A DNA stretch of 64,000 bases from Acuticoccus sp051016205 (GTDB lineage Bacteria; Pseudomonadota; Alphaproteobacteria; Rhizobiales; Amorphaceae), in NCBI GenBank assembly GCA_051016205.1, contig CP136534.1, forward strand, positions 1,178,001 through 1,242,000, in the 5' to 3' direction. Positions 61,628 through 64,000 of the stretch are shown here, piece after piece. Numbering within the stretch: position 1 is the first letter of the stretch; every line of letters begins with the position of its first letter. The notes under the pieces are model-generated. The model saw nothing but the letters and a program-made list of their open reading frames with translations, had not been told where the DNA came from and searched no databases. Position numbers and translations under genes: made by a program.

Positions 61628-62613
61628 AAGCGCTCGTCTACACCGGCCCAGAAACGATGGAACTGCGCGAGGCAGACGCCCCTGAGGCTGACGGCGAAAC
61701 GCTTGTGGATGTTGCCTTTTGCGGCATTTGCGGCTCCGACATGCACGCCTTCCTCGGCCATGACGAGCGCCGCCCTGCCCCCCTCATCCTGGGCCACGAA
61801 GCGGCAGGCACCACTCGCGACGGCCGCCGCGTGGTGGTGAACCCGCTCGTGAGCTGCATGGCGTGCAAGGCGTGCGAGGCAGGGCGCACCAACCTATGCC
61901 CATCGCGCCAGATCATTTCGATGCCGCCGCGCGAAGGCGCATTCGCCCAGGTTGTTCGCCTGCCGGAGCGCAATCTATTGGCCGTGCCGGATAGCCTGCC
62001 CCTTCACGTCGCCGCACTCACCGAGCCGCTCGCCTGCGGCTGGCATGCCGCGCGCCTTGCAGAACGCCATGGCGAGATCCCGATCGAAGCGCAATCCGGT
62101 GATCGTCGCCCGCTGGTGCTGGGCGGTGGCGCCATCGGCCTTGCAAGCGCTCTCGCCCTCGTGGCGCACGGGGCGCCTGGCGCCATCATCGTCGAGCCAA
62201 ACCCCGTCCGTTGGCCGAGCATCGAGGCGGCGGGTCCGTTTCAGGCCGTAACGCCAGAGACCGCCGAGCGATTGTCGCCCGACCTGGTGGTGGACGCTTA
62301 TGGCTCGGGGCGGTCCCGCGCGCAGGCCTCAGCACGGGTGCGCCCTGGCGGGGTTGTGGTCCATGTGGGTCTTGCCAACGCCGAGCCTGGCCTCGACACC
62401 CGCCGCGCCACGCTTCAGGAAGTGACGTTCGTGGGCGCCTATACGTATACCGCGCGCGAGTTCGCCGACACATTGGACGCCATCGCCAATGGCCGTCTCG
62501 GGCCGCTCCAATGGTGTGCGATGAGAGACCTTTCCGACGGCATGAGCGCGTTCGCCGACCTGCGGGCCGGTCGCGTGGAACATGTCAAGATCATCCTCGC
62601 CGTGAGCGGCTAG
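61624..62613 (+). CDS. zinc-dependent alcohol dehydrogenase, probable second DHPS-pathway dehydrogenase
   Basis: A 329-aa medium-chain dehydrogenase. The catalytic zinc ligands are Cys in FCGICGSDMHAF and His-Glu in LGHEAAGT. The structural zinc site has four Cys within CMACKACEAGRTNLC. The cofactor loop GGGAIGLASALAL (about residue 165) is of the G-x-G-x-x-G type. Length and layout match threonine/sorbitol dehydrogenase relatives. The ATG at 61624 overlaps the SDR stop, so it is coupled too. It may oxidise or reduce the middle hydroxyl of DHPS together with the SDR. It ends 32 bp before suyA. Confidence 0.83.
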   Translation: MKALVYTGPETMELREADAPEADGETLVDVAFCGICGSDMHAFLGHDERRPAPLILGHEAAGTTRDGRRVVVNPLVSCMACKACEAGRTNLCPSRQIISMPPREGAFAQVVRLPERNLLAVPDSLPLHVAALTEPLACGWHAARLAERHGEIPIEAQSGDRRPLVLGGGAIGLASALALVAHGAPGAIIVEPNPVRWPSIEAAGPFQAVTPETAERLSPDLVVDAYGSGRSRAQASARVRPGGVVVHVGLANAEPGLDTRRATLQEVTFVGAYTYTAREFADTLDAIANGRLGPLQWCAMRDLSDGMSAFADLRAGRVEHVKIILAVSG

Positions 62614-62645
62614 CGCCCCGGCGAACCAGAAAAGGAGCGCCATAG

Positions 62646-62936
62646 ATGGCGAACATGCCGCACGTTCTAAAGCATGATCACGAGGACAACGTCGCGGTCG
62701 TCGTGGTGGAGGATTTGAAGGCCGGCACCAAAGCCCACGGCGTCGTCACCGTCGACGACTCCACTTTCGAAGTCACCGTCCACCACGATGTGCCCATCGG
62801 CCACAAGGTGGCGCTGACCGACGTTTCGGACGGTGACACCGCCATCAAGTACGGCGAAGACATCGGCAAGTTCGTCCGCACCGTGAAGGCCGGCGAGCAC
62901 GTCCACGTTCACAACCTGAAAACCAAGCGCTGGTAG
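62646..62936 (+). CDS. suyA: (2R)-sulfolactate sulfo-lyase, small subunit
   Basis: A 96-aa SAF-fold protein like the N-terminal domain of altronate dehydratase. It starts MANMPHVLKHDHEDNVAVVV, continues with VHHDVPIGHKVALTDV and ends with GEHVHVHNLKTKRW, the pattern I know for SuyA and UxaA-type subunits. SuyA pairs with SuyB (next gene, 11 bp on) to split (R)-sulfolactate into pyruvate and sulfite. A plain UxaA-like hydratase subunit is the alternative; the neighbouring HpsN-like and SuyB-like genes favour SuyA. Confidence 0.85.
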   Translation: MANMPHVLKHDHEDNVAVVVVEDLKAGTKAHGVVTVDDSTFEVTVHHDVPIGHKVALTDVSDGDTAIKYGEDIGKFVRTVKAGEHVHVHNLKTKRW

Positions 62937-62947
62937 GAGGCAAGACC

Positions 62948-64000
62948 ATGGCCCTTCCCGAATCCTTCCTCGGCTACCGTCGCGAAAACAGCCGTGTCGG
63001 CGTGCGCAATCACGTTGCCATCTTGCCGGTGGACGACATTTCCAATGCCGCGTGTGAGGCGGTGGCCAACAACATCAAAGGCACCTTGGCGCTCCCCCAC
63101 GCCTATGGCCGCCTTCAGTTCGGCCCCGATCTCGACCTACACTTCCGCACCATGATCGGCACTGGCGCGAACCCGAATGTCGCCGCCTGCGTGGTGATCG
63201 GCATCGAGCCCGGCTGGACCTCGCGCGTGGCCGACGGCATCGCAGCCACAGGAAAACCCGTCGCAGCCTTCTCCATCGAGCAGAACGGCGATTTGAAGAC
63301 GATCATGGACGCCTCCCGCTCAGCGAAAGAGTTTGTCCACTGGGCGAGCGAGAAGCAGCGCGAGACGTGCGCTATCAATGAGCTGTGGGTCTCCACCAAG
63401 TGCGGTGAGAGTGACACCACCACCGGTCTTGGGTCCTGCCCCACCGTCGGCAACATGTACGACAAGCTGATCCCCAAAGGCATATACGGCTGCTTCGGCG
63501 AGACCTCCGAAATCACTGGCGCAGAACACATTTGTAAAGAGCGCGCCGTTAACGCGGAGGTGGGTGAGCGCTGGTATAAGATGTGGAAGGCCTACCAGGA
63601 CGATGTCATCTTTGCCCACGCGGTGGATGACCTCTCCGAAAGCCAACCCACCAAAGGCAACATTGAGGGTGGCCTCACCACCATCGAAGAAAAGGCACTG
63701 GGCAACCTTGAGAAGATCGGCCGTGAATGCCGCTACATCGACATCTTGGAGCCAGCCGAAGCGCCGGCTGCGGGGCCTGGCCTCTACTTCATGGACACCT
63801 CGTCTGCGGCGGCCGAATGCGTCACCCTCATGGCCGCCGGCGGGTACGTGGTACACACCTTTCCTACCGGCCAGGGCAACATCATCGGCAACCCCATCGT
63901 TCCGGTGGTCAAGCTCACCGCCAACCCGCGCACCGTTCGCACCATGAGCGAGCATGTGGACGTTGACGTCTCAGGTATCCTACGCCGCGATATGACCATC
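62948..64000 (+). CDS. suyB: (2R)-sulfolactate sulfo-lyase, large subunit (3' end cut by window)
   Basis: At least 351 aa are present; the family has about 390. Blocks recognised are GYRRENSRVGVRNHVAILPV, DDISNAACEAVANNIKG, ELWVSTKCGESDTTTGLG (its Cys probably binds iron as in the altronate dehydratase family), SESQPTKGNIEGGLTTIEEK and MDTSSAAAECVTLMAAGGY. These agree with SuyB rather than UxaA/GarD, in particular the VDDISNAACEAVANNI and SQPTKGNIEGG stretches. With SuyA it ends the pathway from sulfolactate to pyruvate and sulfite. A sulfite exporter or oxidising enzyme would be expected beyond the window. Confidence 0.9.
   Translation, partial: MALPESFLGYRRENSRVGVRNHVAILPVDDISNAACEAVANNIKGTLALPHAYGRLQFGPDLDLHFRTMIGTGANPNVAACVVIGIEPGWTSRVADGIAATGKPVAAFSIEQNGDLKTIMDASRSAKEFVHWASEKQRETCAINELWVSTKCGESDTTTGLGSCPTVGNMYDKLIPKGIYGCFGETSEITGAEHICKERAVNAEVGERWYKMWKAYQDDVIFAHAVDDLSESQPTKGNIEGGLTTIEEKALGNLEKIGRECRYIDILEPAEAPAAGPGLYFMDTSSAAAECVTLMAAGGYVVHTFPTGQGNIIGNPIVPVVKLTANPRTVRTMSEHVDVDVSGILRRDMTI

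Noticed and set aside
62646..64000. Altronate dehydratase (UxaA) rather than SuyAB
   Set aside because: The subunits are split, the large one carries the SuyB-typical blocks, and the HpsN-like neighbour supports sulfolactate; hexuronate genes are absent.

Overview
The window looks like a high-GC alphaproteobacterial chromosome, most likely a marine Rhodobacterales- or Rhizobiales-type organism. This is inferred from three TRAP transporter components sets' worth of genes (one TAXI type, one DctPQM type), an N-acyl-homoserine-lactone synthase, a probable BciA-type 8-vinyl reductase of bacteriochlorophyll synthesis, and an operon for marine C3-sulfonates. No rRNA gene or CRISPR array was seen.

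Left core (1-14.6 kb): partial trigger factor, a VOC protein, luxI without a luxR, lepA, then a LacI-controlled catabolic operon (TAXI binding protein, fused TRAP permease, HpcH/HpaI aldolase, HisD-like dehydrogenase) whose substrate I cannot name. A Pat-like acyl-CoA synthetase/GNAT fusion, msrA, a small membrane protein and tRNA-Ser(GGA) follow.

Island-like centre (14.6-49.2 kb): a broken tyrosine-integrase gene begins 125 bp past the tRNA. It is cut by an IS3-family remnant, which is itself interrupted by an intact IS1111/IS110-type element whose ends can be reconstructed to the base, and a decayed DNA methyltransferase follows. Next is the most striking block (18.8-42.2 kb): one giant single-module reducing polyketide synthase (KS-AT-DH-cMT-ER-KR-ACP-thioester reductase), a convergent sulfotransferase, a cytochrome P450, an RND efflux pair, an RTX lipase, and two paralogous proteins that appear to join a beta-propeller to split RTX repeats. 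I read this as a candidate pathway for a reduced, methylated, possibly hydroxylated and sulfated lipid-like product with dedicated export; that reading is inference. The block is closed by a nested set of transposons: a serine-recombinase element inside IS66 inside an IS5-family element.

Right part (49.2-64 kb): probable bciA, a divergent LysR/SDR pair, a dark 1-kb stretch, an OmpA-like/Cys-rich periplasmic pair, then a LacI regulator divergent from an operon that starts with an unknown 68-aa membrane protein and continues dctP-dctQ-dctM, hpsN-like dehydrogenase, SDR, zinc dehydrogenase, suyA and suyB (cut by the window end). Together these would import 2,3-dihydroxypropanesulfonate (DHPS) or a related C3 sulfonate, oxidise it to sulfolactate, and cleave that to pyruvate and sulfite. 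A perfect palindromic LacI-type operator lies in its promoter. The two catabolic operons carry paralogous HisD-family enzymes, and both have strong hairpins just after the gene for the binding protein.
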